Of a DNA stretch of 64,000 nucleotides, positions 28,201 to 37,152 are shown piece after piece. The notes beneath the pieces are model-generated. The model had not been told where the DNA came from. It worked only from the letters and a program-made list of their open reading frames with translations, and did no database searches. The position numbers were made by a program, and so were the translations under genes. This DNA is from Hyphomicrobium sp. LHD-15 (GTDB lineage Bacteria > Pseudomonadota > Alphaproteobacteria > Rhizobiales > Hyphomicrobiaceae). Numbering within the stretch: position 1 is the first letter of the stretch; each line of letters opens with the position of its first letter. The stretch lies in contig NZ_JAVIFT010000009.1 in assembly GCF_031157355.1 (NCBI RefSeq), positions 1 through 64,000 of the forward strand, read 5' to 3'.

Positions 28201-29247
28201 TCATCTGTGCTGGCCCGCCCTGCCTTCCAGGATCTCGCGGATGTCCTCGTCACTGAGGGAAGTCCCGAGAAAATTTTCGTAGAACGAACGAACTTCGCTT
28301 TCGAGCGCGGTATCGCCAAAGGTATCGGGATGAATCAGTTTCGCCGCCCACAGAACCGTGAGGGGCTGCTCCACGGTTCTGTTCCCCCACACGTGCACAC
28401 CCATTGGAACAGCATAGACACGCCGATTTTTTATTGCCGAGACACTCGCCAGAACCGGGTTGGCGTAGGCGGCGGCGATTTCGCGTTCCGCACTGACGAA
28501 GATGACCTCAGGGTTCCAATCCAACACTTGCTCGATTGAAAAGTTGAAAGCTTCCGCCGTTCGGCCGTTGTCGGTCACGCTCCGGCCGCCTGCTTTTTCG
28601 ATCCACCATTCGGCGATGCGATGTGGTTGCGTCAGGCGATCAAGGCTCGCGTAGAGGACACGAGGCCGCTGCTCGAGGCTGAGCGCTTCAGTTCGTGCGC
28701 TCACTTTGGCGAGCGTGTCGTCAAAGTAGCGGCAATAGGCTTCGGCTGCGTCTTGCCGCTGATAGAGTTCGCCAAGCAAACGCATGACGTCCTTGACGTC
28801 GTCCGGTTGCCGCCAGGACAGGAATATTGCCGGAATACCCACCCGTTCCATGAGATCGACGGTTTTGCGATCCATGGTCAGTACGACGTCAGGGGAGGCT
28901 TGGACGACCCCTTCTACGATTGGTCCTTCGCTGCTTTGAACAACGGGGCGCTTCGCCAAATCCGGTGCAACGACGTACTGAAAACGCCATCGTGCTCCGC
29001 CGAGGTTTGGCGGGAGATTGTTGGCGATCGTCGCGGATTGCCCGAGCGCGAAGACAAAGCTGTTCAGGACCGGAACAGCACCGATGGTTGCAACCCGCGA
29101 AATCCTATCCGGTACCCTGACAGTGCGTCCGGCCATGTCGGTGACCGAACGCTCGGCGAGCACCGGCGATGCTGTCGACAGGTAAGCAGCTAGAATGACG
29201 AGAAAGAGCACCAACAGGTGGCTGAGAGCGGCGCTGCGACCGGACAT
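28201..29247 (-). CDS. FecB/BtuF-type substrate-binding protein
   Basis: A 348-residue secreted protein with a signal peptide (ALSHLLVLFLVILAAYLSTASPVLA). It has the class III (helix-hinge) binding-protein fold: RSVTDMAGRTVRVPDRISRVATIG, VVQASPDVVLTMD, AEWWIEKAGGRSV, FSIEQVLDWNPEVIFVSA and AIKNRRVYAVPMGVHVWGNRT. Such proteins deliver iron-siderophores, cobalamin or, in the MolA group, molybdate or tungstate to FecCD permeases. It follows the TonB-receptor gene by 88 bases with a hairpin between, and has no permease of its own nearby except the one at 33,882-34,943. Confidence 0.88.
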   Translation of the reverse strand: MSGRSAALSHLLVLFLVILAAYLSTASPVLAERSVTDMAGRTVRVPDRISRVATIGAVPVLNSFVFALGQSATIANNLPPNLGGARWRFQYVVAPDLAKRPVVQSSEGPIVEGVVQASPDVVLTMDRKTVDLMERVGIPAIFLSWRQPDDVKDVMRLLGELYQRQDAAEAYCRYFDDTLAKVSARTEALSLEQRPRVLYASLDRLTQPHRIAEWWIEKAGGRSVTDNGRTAEAFNFSIEQVLDWNPEVIFVSAEREIAAAYANPVLASVSAIKNRRVYAVPMGVHVWGNRTVEQPLTVLWAAKLIHPDTFGDTALESEVRSFYENFLGTSLSDEDIREILEGRAGQHR

Positions 29248-29299
29248 GAATTCGTTCTTCCGTGCTCTGGCCAGACGGGTTTCTCGACGGGAACTGAAG

Positions 29300-29325
29300 A
29301 GGGGCGCAACAATCGTCGCGCCCCT
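29300..29325 (-). other. Intercistronic hairpin after the TonB-receptor gene
   Basis: AGGGGCGC and GCGCCCCT form a perfect 8-bp stem with a 10-base loop, 10 bases past the receptor stop on the minus strand. No T run follows. It may protect the receptor mRNA end or lower expression of the downstream binding protein. Confidence 0.5.
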
Positions 29326-29335
29326 ACAACCCATT

Positions 29336-31747
29336 TCAGAATTTCACCGCGACGGTGCCCATGAGCGTGCGCGGTGCGCCGACATAGTAGTTGGCGCTCG
29401 AGCTCAAGTCGGTCTCGTTCGGAGAGATCTGGGAGACGTATTTGCGATCGAACAGGTTGATCACGCCAAACTTGAAGGTAGCCTCGTCAAGTCCGAACTT
29501 GTCCTTGATGTCGTATCCCAGCGTGAGGTCGACAACCGTGTATCCGGATACCTTCTGCACGTTAGCGGCATCCCCGTAACGCTCGCCGATGTAGCGGACA
29601 ACCGGCGTGACGGAGAAATCATTCCACGTATAGGTCATTCCGGCCTTGAGCATCGTTTGGGGTGTATTGGGGATCTGGTTTCCCTTGGTGGCCAGAAGAG
29701 AGCCGCCGGTCAGGGTTGGCGTGTCGGCGTCGAAGGTTTCTGATGCCAACGTGCCTGATCCGAAAGCGAACAGTGTCGAGTTGAACTGATAGGCGACCTG
29801 GAGCTCGACTCCGTATTCGGTGCTCGACCCCGTTCCTTCATAGTAGGCGATATTCGGACCGATGCTCGGGTCGATCACTTTCACCTGCTTGTTGGTGTGC
29901 TCGGCATAGAAGACCGACGGAATGACGGTCAGTCCATATCCTCTAAAGCTCACCTGGGCGGCAAATTGATCCGCTACTTCTGGCTTCACTCTATCGACGA
30001 CATCTTGCAGCGTGATGCCTTTGGCCTGGAACGCGGCCCGGTTCTGAATGTAGTTGCTGGCCTGCGGTCCCCAATCGGGGCGACCGAAGTTGCGACCATA
30101 GGAAACGTTGGCGCTCCAGCCGCCGCCGAAGTCGTTGGTGATGCCGATGTTCGGCAGATACTCGGTGTAATCCTGGGCGGCGACGGTCGTCCCCGGGAAC
30201 GGAGCTGGATTTGCGGCCAGGGCATCGTCCAGGCTTCCGTTCGGAATGCCGGCGCCGTTGAAATAGTGCATGTCGGGCGCACCGAGGTTCATATAGCGCA
30301 ATCCACCGGTAACAGTGATGGACCCGAGCTCTTGCGTCAGCTGGACATACGGGCTGTTGACGACGAAGTCGTCGATATCCGCGATGGTGTTCCATGATGC
30401 GAACGCGAGGTCGCCGGAGGCGGTGACGCTGAAGCGACGCTGGTCGGTCGGAGGCGGAGGAGGCGCCATGGACTGCCACCAGTATCCTACCACGACGTCG
30501 GTGCCGGTCCTGAAGTGCCCGTTGTATTCCAGAACACCGCCGACGTTGTCGCTCTGCTGACGCCAAATCTGAACGGTGCTACCGGCGGCATTGTATTGGG
30601 CGCCGTCGTTCTTCCAGTAGTAGGGCTTGAAGACGAGGTGTTGGCCTTCGGAAAACTGATAATCGATGTCGGCTTGAACGGCGAACGTCTCAGAATTCAC
30701 GCGATTGAATTTGTAGTAGTTGACATCGGCGGCCGGAATTCCCGTCAGCGTCTTGTTATAGTCGAAATCGTAGTTAGCTTTCAGATTCTGCGTTTGCGCA
30801 TAAGTAAGTGCGCGATAGGAATTTCCGTCGAACTTGTTGTAGACGGCATTCACGTCGACCTTGAGGGCGTTGCCGAACGACTGGCTCAAGCCCAATGCGG
30901 CGTTCTCGCGCGACGCGTCACCGACCCCGGTCCATTTGTCGGCGCTCGTGGTCGATCCCGAAATGAAGAGCTTGGTCCCGGTGCTGAGCAGACCGGTGTC
31001 GATGCGTGCGAAGGTCTTGTTGAAGTCCCAGGATCCAAAGCTCTGCTCGATGAAGTTGGACTGCTTGTTTTGCGGTCCAAGGATGCGCTGATCGATCACG
31101 CCGGAGGCATTTGAAATGCCCAAGCTCTTGTCGGCCGGAATTGGCCCCCGGTAGACATCGAGGCGGTAGATATTCTCCAGGTCATAGAGATCGCCTCCGC
31201 CAACGATGCCCGCTATGGGGAGACCGTTGATCGTGCGGGCGAGATGGAAGTCGGATTTGCCGGCGATGTTGATATTGCGCGTTCCGCTCAAGCCGTAAGG
31301 ATCGGGGCTTTCGACGAGGATTGATGGCAAGATGTCGGCGGCTTTGTAAAAGCTGGTTTGGGCGCCTCCGCCGAGCAACGACAGCCCCTCATGCGTGACG
31401 CTGCTGACGCGTCCCAAATCCGGATCTGCCACGATAATTCCGCCAACCGTTTGTCTGTTGACTGAAGGTGGATTCGCGTTGTCGCCGCCTTGCGCCGCGG
31501 CGTTGGCGCCTCCAATTGCCCCATCAGAGCTGGACGTGCCGGCACCGGTGCCTCCCGCCACATTCGCGTTTGGCTTCTTCTTCGCTGCCTTCTGCTTCGC
31601 GGGCGATTTTGGCTGTTTGGTCGTAACGACGTTGATTGGCGGCAGTGAATTGGTGGCTTCTGCCGATTTCTCTTCTTGCGCCAGCGCACCCATCGGCGCC
31701 AGCAGACAGATGCCCGTCAGGGCCGACACAACTTTTCTCATACGCAT
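29336..31747 (-). CDS. TonB-dependent outer-membrane receptor
   Basis: An 803-residue receptor that takes up scarce large ligands through the outer membrane with TonB energy. A signal peptide (to ALAQ, about 24) is followed by a low-complexity Ala/Gly/Lys linker (about 45-95), a plug domain (SFYKAADILPSILVESPDPYGLSGTRNINIAG, LENIYRLDVYRGPIPADKSLG), and a barrel ending NLFDRKYVSQISP with terminal aromatic VKF. The ligand is not known. FecA-like receptors carry iron chelates, but the linked binding protein, FecCD system, Mop protein and ModE-like sites suggest a molybdenum- or tungsten-containing ligand. GGGAG lies upstream of the two possible ATG codons. Confidence 0.93.
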   Translation of the reverse strand: MRMRKVVSALTGICLLAPMGALAQEEKSAEATNSLPPINVVTTKQPKSPAKQKAAKKKPNANVAGGTGAGTSSSDGAIGGANAAAQGGDNANPPSVNRQTVGGIIVADPDLGRVSSVTHEGLSLLGGGAQTSFYKAADILPSILVESPDPYGLSGTRNINIAGKSDFHLARTINGLPIAGIVGGGDLYDLENIYRLDVYRGPIPADKSLGISNASGVIDQRILGPQNKQSNFIEQSFGSWDFNKTFARIDTGLLSTGTKLFISGSTTSADKWTGVGDASRENAALGLSQSFGNALKVDVNAVYNKFDGNSYRALTYAQTQNLKANYDFDYNKTLTGIPAADVNYYKFNRVNSETFAVQADIDYQFSEGQHLVFKPYYWKNDGAQYNAAGSTVQIWRQQSDNVGGVLEYNGHFRTGTDVVVGYWWQSMAPPPPPTDQRRFSVTASGDLAFASWNTIADIDDFVVNSPYVQLTQELGSITVTGGLRYMNLGAPDMHYFNGAGIPNGSLDDALAANPAPFPGTTVAAQDYTEYLPNIGITNDFGGGWSANVSYGRNFGRPDWGPQASNYIQNRAAFQAKGITLQDVVDRVKPEVADQFAAQVSFRGYGLTVIPSVFYAEHTNKQVKVIDPSIGPNIAYYEGTGSSTEYGVELQVAYQFNSTLFAFGSGTLASETFDADTPTLTGGSLLATKGNQIPNTPQTMLKAGMTYTWNDFSVTPVVRYIGERYGDAANVQKVSGYTVVDLTLGYDIKDKFGLDEATFKFGVINLFDRKYVSQISPNETDLSSSANYYVGAPRTLMGTVAVKF

Positions 31748-32076
31748 GACTCCCTAGAAACGTGAAAGGCGGCCTTGGCGGTACGCGCCGCGTTTTCGGC
31801 CTTGCTGGTGGATGGTGAAAATTCTGATGAAACGTCGGCCGTTCATCCGCCCTATTGGCAGACGCGGTCGGACGGATGATTGCCGGTGGGAAATCGCGGC
31901 GCGATCTCGGGTGAAGATGGTGCGTTGGCTGCAACCGCGTTCGAAATACTCCGGGTCGCGGCGGCCGTCTTTGGCGGCGCCAACTTGAGCCTCAGAGACC
32001 GGTTCGAATGGAAGAACCCGGAGAACAGCGGTTGTCGTGCCGGCGCCTTTGCGAAGACGGTACAACCACATCGCAT

Positions 32077-32105
32077 TTTGCGATCAGTCGCTTTGCGATC
32101 AGTCG
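32077..32105. repeat. Tandem repeat TTTGCGATCAGTCG x2
   Basis: Two identical 14-base copies (32077-32090 and 32092-32105) separated by one base, period 15. It lies in the leader/promoter region of the TonB-receptor gene. It could be a pair of binding sites on the same face of the helix, or a simple duplication. Confidence 0.6.
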
Positions 32106-32221
32106 TTCGAATTTTAAACGCAGCTGGAAATATGCAAACAGCACCTTCTGCTGCGGTTGATGCAGACCGCAACATTACTCCCCCCGAACGCACTTGCCAT
32201 ACGACCCCCGTATGGTTTGCA

Positions 32222-32245
32222 CGCTATATCTGCATGACTATAGCG
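32222..32245. promoter_or_regulatory. ModE/Mo-box-like inverted repeat A
   Basis: CGCTATAT-N8-CTATAGCG, with the inner seven bases CGCTATA/TATAGCG perfectly symmetric; total 24 bp in an 8-8-8 layout. This matches the form of ModE operators (CGnTATAT, spacer, complementary half). It lies 475 bases upstream of the TonB-receptor start and 153 bases beyond the trmO stop, in an otherwise gene-free stretch. Confidence 0.6.
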
Positions 32246-32397
32246 CGTGTTCAATAGAATAATTCGAATGAAACCATTGGCGGTGCCAATCGCAAAGCGG
32301 TGCTAAAGCATTTGTCGGCAGACGATCCGGCAACAGATAGTTTCGCCGCGGCTAGCGGATCGAGTATTCGACTCGCGTCGTGTGAAGCGTTTCGTCG

Positions 32398-32889
32398 TCA
32401 GCCCGTCTCGAAGTCGCCAGGCTGCGGTGGTGCCAACGGCGTGAAGGCACAACGATCGGGTTTTATGTCTACGAGTGGCGTTCCGTCCAAGCAATCCAAG
32501 CCACGGACAAGCAGCGTTGCCTCCTCGATGCCGACGAGGGCGACGATTGAGGTTCCGATTGGATTGGGCCGAACCGGCGAGCGCAGAGAAAATGTGCCAC
32601 GTGCGACGCCGTCGTGAGCGGGGCATTGGAGGACCAAGTCACGCCGCGACTGGTGCAGCCAATAGAGGACTTCCAACCTCTCGTACTGATCAATTCCGTC
32701 CAGGGCTCGCTGCCATGGCTCGAAGATTTTTATTTTACAGATTGGGCCATCAATCCGTCCCTGCCGCGGCGTGTCGAGACGGGACGTCCATGGCGTGTGG
32801 ATCGAGCCTATGAAAACAAGGCTCGCATCCGTTGCGGGCGGGGGCGCGATTGCCAACTCACCCGCCCTGATTTCATTCTTACGCACCAT
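32398..32889 (-). CDS. trmO: TrmO (TsaA family) tRNA t6A37 N6-methyltransferase
   Basis: A 163-residue protein of the YaeB/TsaA family. TrmO adds an N6-methyl group to t6A37 of tRNA-Thr using SAM. Marks are [61 protein letters not shown] and [15 protein letters not shown]. Last gene of the binding-protein/permease/ATPase/Mop operon, starting right after the Mop stop; TsaA-like genes do recur beside metal and Mo transport genes, so it may have a second role here. A TTG start at 32904 is possible. Confidence 0.85.
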   Translation of the reverse strand: MVRKNEIRAGELAIAPPPATDASLVFIGSIHTPWTSRLDTPRQGRIDGPICKIKIFEPWQRALDGIDQYERLEVLYWLHQSRRDLVLQCPAHDGVARGTFSLRSPVRPNPIGTSIVALVGIEEATLLVRGLDCLDGTPLVDIKPDRCAFTPLAPPQPGDFETG

Positions 32890-32890
32890 G

Positions 32891-33097
32891 TCAATCGACG
32901 GCAATCATGACGTCCGAGGCTTTGATAACCGCATACGCAGTCTTTCCCACCTCAAGCTTGAGTTCGTCGGTCGCGGCGTTGGTAATGGACGCCGTGACAA
33001 CCGATCCGCCGATGTCGATTTTGACGTGAGCTGTCGTGGCCCCCTTCGTCACCTCGACGACTTTTCCCTTTATGATGTTGCGGGCGCTGAGCTTCAT
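32891..33097 (-). CDS. Molbindin (single Mop/TOBE domain)
   Basis: A 68-residue protein, [20 protein letters not shown] onward, that is one full Mop domain: [28 protein letters not shown] and [22 protein letters not shown]. Molbindins form hexamers that bind molybdate or tungstate in the cytoplasm as a store or buffer. The start overlaps the ATPase stop by four bases (ATGA). Its place in the same operon as the FecCD transporter is the main sequence evidence that the cargo is molybdenum or tungsten. Confidence 0.92.
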   Translation of the reverse strand: MKLSARNIIKGKVVEVTKGATTAHVKIDIGGSVVTASITNAATDELKLEVGKTAYAVIKASDVMIAVD

Positions 33098-33891
33098 TTT
33101 GATTTCTCCTTCACCTTCAGCGAGGGGATGCAGATGTGTCGCTTTTCCTGTTCCATATAGGTGACACTTACGTCGACACCATAGAGATCGTGCAGCGATC
33201 TCGAAGTCACAATTTCTTCCGGCGTGCCGAATGCGATGATACTCCCCGCCTTCATCAGCGCAACCCGGTCAGCGCAGGCGAGAGCGTGGCTGGGATTGTG
33301 GGTTGAGAGCACGATTGCCAAGCCCGAAGCGGACAGGGATTGGATGGTTTCCAGAACGCGCACTTCGTTGCCGAAATCGAGCGCGGAGGTGGGTTCGTCC
33401 ATGACCAAGAGCTGTGGCCCCTGGGCGAGAGCGCGTGCAATCAACGCCATCTGACGTTCGCCTCCGGAAATCTCCGAGAAATGGCGGCGAGCAAGATGGG
33501 ATATTCCGAGTGCATCGAGCGCCGCATTGGCCGCGGCAAGATCGTTGGTTGATGGTGTCCTGAATAGGTCGATCTGGCTCGCACGCCCCATTAACACGAT
33601 ATCGATAACCCGGAACGCGAACGTCGGCGCCTGAGCCTGAGGCACATAGCCGACGCGACGGGCGAACGCCGCGCGGGAATACGATGCGTAGGTGCTCCCG
33701 CCGAGCTCGAGACGCCCTCTCAGCGGAGGAAGAAGACCGAGCAGGGTTTTGAACAGGGTGGTCTTTCCGCAGCCGTTCGGACCGAGCAAGCACACGACTT
33801 CTCCGGCCGACACCGAAAGGCCGATGTCGGTCGCAATGGACGTGTTGCCGTAGCCGACGTCAAGGCCGACCGCTTCGAGTATCACCGCCAT
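33094..33891 (-). CDS. FecE/BtuD-type ABC transporter ATPase
   Basis: A 265-residue ATPase with Walker A GPNGCGKTT, the Q-loop YVPQAQAP, signature SGGERQM, Walker B LLVMDEPTSALD and switch LSTHNP. It is of the iron-siderophore/B12/MolC type that works with FecCD permeases. I start at ATG 33891 (MAVILEAVGLDVGYG), which overlaps the permease end by 10 bases. Confidence 0.93.
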   Translation of the reverse strand: MAVILEAVGLDVGYGNTSIATDIGLSVSAGEVVCLLGPNGCGKTTLFKTLLGLLPPLRGRLELGGSTYASYSRAAFARRVGYVPQAQAPTFAFRVIDIVLMGRASQIDLFRTPSTNDLAAANAALDALGISHLARRHFSEISGGERQMALIARALAQGPQLLVMDEPTSALDFGNEVRVLETIQSLSASGLAIVLSTHNPSHALACADRVALMKAGSIIAFGTPEEIVTSRSLHDLYGVDVSVTYMEQEKRHICIPSLKVKEKSK

Positions 33892-34943
33892 GAGAAACGC
33901 GCCGTCATGAGCAGCCACAGAAAGAAGGGGGCTCCAAGGGCCGCCGTGAGGATGCCAAGCGGGACCTCAATGTCGGCAATGGATCGTGCGAGAGTGTCCA
34001 CTGCCACCAAATACCCCCCGCCGAGAAGCAACGCAGTCGGCAGCAGTCGCGAAAAATCCGGGCCGACGAGCATGCGAGCGACGTGAGGCACGAGCAACCC
34101 GATCCAGCCAATAATTCCTGAGATCGAGACGGCCGCGGCCGTCATCAAGGTGGCGGCGGCAATAAAGACAAGCCGCAATTTTGCGGTTTCGACGCCGAGC
34201 GCGCGTGCTTCCTCATCGCCGAGGGTCATCAGGTTCATTCTCCAGCGCAGCAGCACCAAGGGGATCAGCCCAATTGCGGTCGCCGGGACGATCGAGAGCA
34301 TGTCGCTGCGGGTCACGCTGGCCAACGAGCCGAGCAGCCAGAAGGTGATCGCAGGCAGTTGATTGTAGGGGTCGGCGAGCACCTTGAGCAGCGAAATGCA
34401 GGCGCCAAGCAATGCTGCAATCGCGACGCCGGCGAGCACGAGAACAAGGGTGGGATCGCGGTCGCGTGCCGCGGAACCAATCCCATAGACGACCGAGACC
34501 GCGATCACGCCGCCGGCAAAGGCAAGGCCCTGGATGATCAAAATCGAGCTCGAGAGAAAGATGCCGAGCACCGCGCCGAGGCTGGCGCCGGCAGACACAC
34601 CGAGAATGTCGGGCGATACGAGCGGATTGCGGAACAACCCTTGATAAACCGCACCGGCAGCAGCAAGCGCGGCACCCACGAGAAAGCCAGTGATGACGCG
34701 CGGAAGGCGAATGTTCCAGATCACCGTCTCGGCGGTCGAGCCGGCGCCGCTATCGCTCCCGCTTATGCCCGCAGCCAAGATCCGAATGATGTCTTCGGGA
34801 GAGACCCTGTACTTGCCGGTGCCCAAAGCCCAAAGCAGAACGGCAGCCAGCAGAACAGCAGCGAGGATAGGCCAATAGCGGAGAAGCGCGTTTCCCGATC
34901 GAGGCAGATCCCCATGTTGCGTGGCAGGTGGCCCAGCTTTCAT
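33882..34943 (-). CDS. FecCD/BtuC-type ABC transporter permease
   Basis: A 353-residue inner-membrane permease with about ten helices. Family marks are WNIRLPRVITGFLVGAALAAAGAVYQGLFRNPLVSPDILGVSAGASLGAV, SISGIIGWIGLLVPHVARMLVGPD and LPTALLLGGGYLVAVDTLARSIADIEVPLGILTAALGAPFFLWLL. It forms the pore for the FecB-type binding protein; MolB of Haemophilus influenzae, a molybdate/tungstate permease, belongs to this family. The start ATGA overlaps the stop of the binding-protein gene. Confidence 0.93.
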   Translation of the reverse strand: MKAGPPATQHGDLPRSGNALLRYWPILAAVLLAAVLLWALGTGKYRVSPEDIIRILAAGISGSDSGAGSTAETVIWNIRLPRVITGFLVGAALAAAGAVYQGLFRNPLVSPDILGVSAGASLGAVLGIFLSSSILIIQGLAFAGGVIAVSVVYGIGSAARDRDPTLVLVLAGVAIAALLGACISLLKVLADPYNQLPAITFWLLGSLASVTRSDMLSIVPATAIGLIPLVLLRWRMNLMTLGDEEARALGVETAKLRLVFIAAATLMTAAAVSISGIIGWIGLLVPHVARMLVGPDFSRLLPTALLLGGGYLVAVDTLARSIADIEVPLGILTAALGAPFFLWLLMTARFSWR

Positions 34944-35989
34944 TTGTCGTCTCGCAGGTCAGAAAGAAGGGTGGCCACCTGATCGTCGGTTAAATTGACC
35001 TGGTAGAAGAGACGATAAAAATCACGGGTCTCCTGCTTGAGATCGATATCTGTCCTGCCGGGGTAGAGAACGGTTGCGAGCCACGACACGCCGATGACGC
35101 GATTTATGCCCGGTGGAGCATCGAACCATCCGAACGGCAGAACAGGCGCGCGGAAAATGCGACCGGCCTTGACCGCGGAAATCCCGCTCCAAAGCGGGTC
35201 GGTTTTCACATTGCTGAAAAAGGCCGTATCGAGTGTGAGGATGACATCGGGATTCCACGACAGCACTTGCTCCACCGAGACGTTGGCAAGCCCGCCTGCG
35301 CCAGCCGATTGCGCCACGTTCTTTGCACCGACGGCCTCCAAGACTTCCATGTTGATTGAGCCCGCGAGGCCAGTCTCCAATCCATTGGGTCCGCGACCGT
35401 AGTAGACCTTTGGTTTCTGCTCGTCTGGAATGGTCGCCATGAAGGAGGCTGTTCGAGCGAGGGTGCCATCTGCGTAGCGCGCCAATTTCTCGGCCCGTTC
35501 GCCCACGTCCAATAACTCGCCGGCCCGTCTCAGCGTTTCTGAGTTCTGCTTGAAACGCCCGTTGAGCAGGACGTAGGGGATACCCGTCTGTTGCTGAACG
35601 CGATCGGCAAGGGAGGCGTAGCTCTCGCTAACGGTGCCGACATCGACAATGACGTCGGGCTTTGCGGAAAGAATGGCCTCGACATTGGCAGTCCCGCCGC
35701 GGCCCGTCACTCGGCCATGTGCCGGCAGGTCACGGTACGGCTCGGCAATGAATGCTTTCTGATCCTCGCTCGGGGCGCTTACCCATCCCACCATTTTGTC
35801 GGGAGCAAGAGCATAGAGAAGGACAGACGCGGGCGGGCCTGCTGCCATTACCCGGTTTATCGTGTGAGGAAGGACGACCGTCCGCCCGGCGTCATCGACG
35901 AAGGATCTCTGCGCGGCTGCCGGGGTTGCGAACAGCGCAACAAGCAACAACGAAATTGCGGCATAGGCGACGCGCTGGCAGGCTGCCAT
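34940..35989 (-). CDS. FecB/MolA-type substrate-binding protein
   Basis: A 349-residue secreted protein: signal peptide to TPAAAQ (about 27), then the helix-hinge binding fold (RSFVDDAGRTVVLPHTINRVMAAGPPASVLLYALAPDKMVGW, AILSAKPDVIVDVG, YYGRGPNGLETG, VSVEQVLSWNPDVILTLD, GRIFRAPVLPFGWFDAPPGINRV). First gene of the overlapping operon with permease, ATPase, Mop and TrmO. MolA proteins of this fold bind molybdate or tungstate. The final FYRLFYQVNLTDDQV segment is shared with the second binding protein (YENFLGTSLSDED), suggesting the two are related and may share the permease. Confidence 0.9.
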   Translation of the reverse strand: MAACQRVAYAAISLLLVALFATPAAAQRSFVDDAGRTVVLPHTINRVMAAGPPASVLLYALAPDKMVGWVSAPSEDQKAFIAEPYRDLPAHGRVTGRGGTANVEAILSAKPDVIVDVGTVSESYASLADRVQQQTGIPYVLLNGRFKQNSETLRRAGELLDVGERAEKLARYADGTLARTASFMATIPDEQKPKVYYGRGPNGLETGLAGSINMEVLEAVGAKNVAQSAGAGGLANVSVEQVLSWNPDVILTLDTAFFSNVKTDPLWSGISAVKAGRIFRAPVLPFGWFDAPPGINRVIGVSWLATVLYPGRTDIDLKQETRDFYRLFYQVNLTDDQVATLLSDLRDDK

Positions 35990-36021
35990 GGGAAAGTCCT
36001 TCTCGACTGCGGCTCGGCGAT

Positions 36022-36045
36022 TGTTATATTGAAATGAATACGGCG
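36022..36045. promoter_or_regulatory. Degenerate ModE/Mo-box-like site C
   Basis: TGTTATAT-N8-ATACGGCG keeps the 8-8-8 layout of sites A and B. The left half is one base from CGTTATAT; the right half is two bases from ATATAGCG. It lies 32 bases before the binding-protein start on the minus strand and about 100 bases before the divergent alcohol dehydrogenase. It is weaker than the other two sites. Confidence 0.35.
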
Positions 36046-36147
36046 GCCAAGAGAGACGTCAAAGGCGACCGCCTGCCGCGCTTATTTGTGGTGCGCCAAG
36101 CTTGCTTTTGGTGCGCGTCTTTCGCACAGGAACGGGAGCTGATTTGA

Positions 36148-37152
36148 ATGATCAAGGCCTGGGCTACAAGTGCCGCCGACAAGCCGCTAGAGCCGTTCGA
36201 GTATGATCCGGGTCCGCTTGAGCCAGATGATGTCGAGATCGCCGTAGAAACGTGCGGGATCTGTCATTCCGATGTCTCCATGATGCACAACGAATGGGGA
36301 ATGACGGCGTACCCGCTGGTTCCAGGGCACGAGGTCATCGGGCGGGTTACTGCGCTCGGTTCGAATGCGAAAGGGCTCAAGATCGGGCAGCGCGTCGGAG
36401 TGGGCTGGGCGGCTTCGAGCTGCATGCACTGTCAACCGTGCCTCAACGGCGATCAAAACCTCTGTGCAACCCATACCGGCACGATTGTGGGGCGACATGG
36501 CGGGTTTGCGGAAACGGTGCGGGCTCAGTGGCCTTGGGCGATTCCAATTCCCGATGGATTTGATGCGCAGGAGGCTGGGCCACTCCTATGCGGAGGCGTC
36601 ACCGTCTTCACGCCATTTCGTGCTTTCGGCGTCAAGCCTACCGACCGTGTCGGCGTGGTCGGAATCGGCGGGCTCGGCCATATGGCGCTTAAGTTTGCAC
36701 ATGCCTGGGGATGCGAGGTTACCGCCTTTACATCAACGGATGCCAAGGCGGACGAAGCCCGGTCGTTCGGCGCCGACAACGTCGTCAACACCCGCAACGA
36801 TTCTGATCTGAAACGCATTGCCGGCACGCTCGATCTGCTGTTGGTGACGGTCAATGTTCCGCTCAATTGGCCGGCGATGCTTGCGACGTTGAGGCCGAAG
36901 GGGCGTTTGCATGTTGTCGGCGCTGTTCTCGAGCCAATTCCGGTCGCTGCATTTCCGATCATCACCGGGCAGAACAGCATTTCTGGATCGCCGAACGGCG
37001 CGCCGGTCACGTCACAGCTGATGCTGGAGTTCTGCGCGCGTCACAATATCGTTCCGCAAACCGAGCATTTTCCCATCGCGAACGTCAATGATGCGATCCA
37101 GCATCTGCTCGACGGCAAGGCGCGCTATCGGATTGTTCTCGACGTGACCTAG
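36148..37152 (+). CDS. Zinc-dependent alcohol dehydrogenase (YahK/CAD type)
   Basis: A 334-residue MDR enzyme that reduces aldehydes or oxidises primary alcohols with NADP(H). Catalytic-zinc motifs are CGICHSDVSMMHNEWG and PGHEVIGRV; the structural zinc site is CMHCQPCLNGDQNLC. The cofactor fold is RVGVVGIGGLGHMALKFAHAWG. Length is normal. It diverges from the molybdate-type transport operon, 158 bases away, and may be a metabolic passenger or share its regulation. Confidence 0.92.
   Translation: MIKAWATSAADKPLEPFEYDPGPLEPDDVEIAVETCGICHSDVSMMHNEWGMTAYPLVPGHEVIGRVTALGSNAKGLKIGQRVGVGWAASSCMHCQPCLNGDQNLCATHTGTIVGRHGGFAETVRAQWPWAIPIPDGFDAQEAGPLLCGGVTVFTPFRAFGVKPTDRVGVVGIGGLGHMALKFAHAWGCEVTAFTSTDAKADEARSFGADNVVNTRNDSDLKRIAGTLDLLLVTVNVPLNWPAMLATLRPKGRLHVVGAVLEPIPVAAFPIITGQNSISGSPNGAPVTSQLMLEFCARHNIVPQTEHFPIANVNDAIQHLLDGKARYRIVLDVT

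Larger units (their letters stand above)
31748..32397. other. Long leader/promoter region of the TonB-receptor gene
   Basis: About 650 bases with no convincing gene; overlapping open frames on both strands are compositionally random. It holds a 15-bp-period tandem repeat at 32077-32105 and a ModE-like inverted repeat at 32222-32245. If transcription starts near that site, the receptor mRNA would have a leader of over 400 bases. I found no cobalamin-riboswitch box in it. Confidence 0.55.

Noticed and set aside
31852-32193. Short minus-strand frame upstream of the TonB receptor
   Set aside because: No ribosome-binding site, signal peptide or motif; composition like non-coding DNA, and a competing plus-strand frame is equally long.
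31748-32220. Cobalamin riboswitch ahead of the TonB receptor
   Set aside because: I looked for the GCCACTG and conserved B12-box elements on the minus strand and saw none.
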